DNA of 64,000 nucleotides, from contig OZ020313.1 of assembly GCA_963971305.1 (NCBI GenBank), forward strand, positions 22,827,260-22,891,259, read 5' to 3'. Source of the stretch: Arcuatula senhousia (taxonomy: Eukaryota; Mollusca; Bivalvia; Mytilida; Mytilidae). A program made the translations under genes and the position numbers. Below the pieces are notes generated by a model, which saw nothing but the letters and a program-made list of their open reading frames with translations, made no database searches and was not told the DNA's origin. Position 1 is the first letter of the stretch. Each line of letters opens with the position of its first letter. Below, piece after piece: positions 63,077 through 64,000 of this stretch.

Positions 63077-64000
63077 TTTTTTATCTATTCATTAAGGTCT
63101 ATTGATGTGCCAAAGATGATAAAAAAATATCTATAAGAAATACACTACCCTAGTGACATCTTAAATAAAGCTGGATGTAAACATACACTTACAGTCTTAT
63201 CACAACACACTTTTATTTCAATATTTAGTTCTTTTACCAGTTCTCTACTTGCAATATTTGTGTTATTTGCTCTGATCTTCCATGACTATTTTCTATTTGT
63301 TTTGTATATAGATTTGTTTACAAATATGAGAATAATTTTACACTAAGTGTTCATTTCAGTTTATTTTTTACAAGATAAGTTGTTGCAATGCTTTCCATGT
63401 TCTGTGTATTCTAATAATTTCAAAGTTTTTTGTCCTTGTAAAATGTTCTTGTAAGGGGGTATACTACTCTTTATTTTATTGAAAATTTTGTAGAATATTA
63501 ACTTTAATTATATTTTTTTTGAAATATCAATTCACACCTTTTTTCGTTCAAGATAATGGGTGCTTCATTTATTACTTTGGTCACAGAAAAGCTTTTCTTC
63601 TTTGTATAAGAGAAGCTGATTGAAACATTCAGCAGACTTTGAGGTGTTAGTTGTCATTAATACAACATATTGTTAATCATAAGTTAAAGAGGAATTTTAG
63701 GAACATGTTCTTGCCTATGGTTGAACAGCTTTTAGTATTAGACTTATAGGGTTATATACAGGGTCAGTATATATTCTATAAAGTTATGTGTCATATGCCA
63801 CCAATTTTTCATTCATAATACTCATCATTTGATTTTATATCAATCTCTGTTGACATTTTGTAAAATTCTTAAATTCTGTTAGAATTAAGCTGCTGTTCTG
63901 GACTTTTCTTATATTTGTCTAGATTTTTACCTAAAAACTGTTGAGTAAAGTTGAGTAGATAGTTTTTGTTAATCTTTTCAGGCAATATTCTTTTTGGTGT
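63077..64000. other. AT-rich sequence at window end
   Basis: I see no gene, RNA or repeat that I can support here. Confidence 0.5.

Overview
The window is AT-rich animal nuclear DNA. Evidence for this is spliced genes with GT-AG introns, LINEs, an LTR retrotransposon, tRNA-derived SINEs, MITEs and rolling-circle transposons. The repeat types, above all many copies of a family beginning TAGCTCACCTG and a SINE with a (CA)n tail, suggest a bivalve mollusc, probably mussel-like. That taxonomic call is from general familiarity and was not tested.

Only two host genes are supported, both on the + strand. The first (5638-7618, 3 coding exons) encodes a 97-aa secreted cysteine-rich peptide with an ShKT-like six-cysteine motif. 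The second (35575-60924, 8 coding exons, all introns phase 0) encodes a complete 256-aa tetraspanin. Its introns hold an intact ~10-kb transposon plus several smaller elements.

The rest is mostly mobile DNA. 0.8-5 kb: a decayed 27-bp minisatellite broken up by three rolling-circle-type elements. 9.6-10.6 kb: a minus-strand element of the same architecture. 11.1-12.3 kb: a pair of hairpin repeats and a decayed LINE 3' end. 12.75-16.75 kb: a full-length LINE (PHD, endonuclease and RT in one frame, with a 2A-like NPGP motif) inside a TIR element. 19.3-26.1 kb: a Gypsy-type LTR element with an intact 1555-aa pol but no gag, 162-bp LTRs, and a 505-nt array of 13 hairpins near its 3' end. 27.6-40.2 kb: a cluster of family-A repeats, one nested in a family-B repeat. 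47.2-57.1 kb: an intact autonomous Helentron encoding Rep, Pif1-like helicase and endonuclease in one 2364-aa frame. 58.2-63.1 kb: further family B and A copies.

The main result is that the autonomous Helentron and at least four unrelated-looking non-autonomous families (A, B, C, D) share one layout: a T|T target, a 5' head hairpin usually followed by a GTCCGTC-rich tract, internal ~150-170-bp tandem units, a subterminal inverted repeat pairing the two ends, a short 3' hairpin, and a terminus close to CCTCTTGT. The Helentron and family A also share recognisable sequence next to the head and the same 3' terminus. Much of the intergenic and intronic DNA can therefore be explained as Helentron and Helentron-associated elements. 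The hairpin array in the gag-less Gypsy element is the most unusual structure that these known families do not explain.
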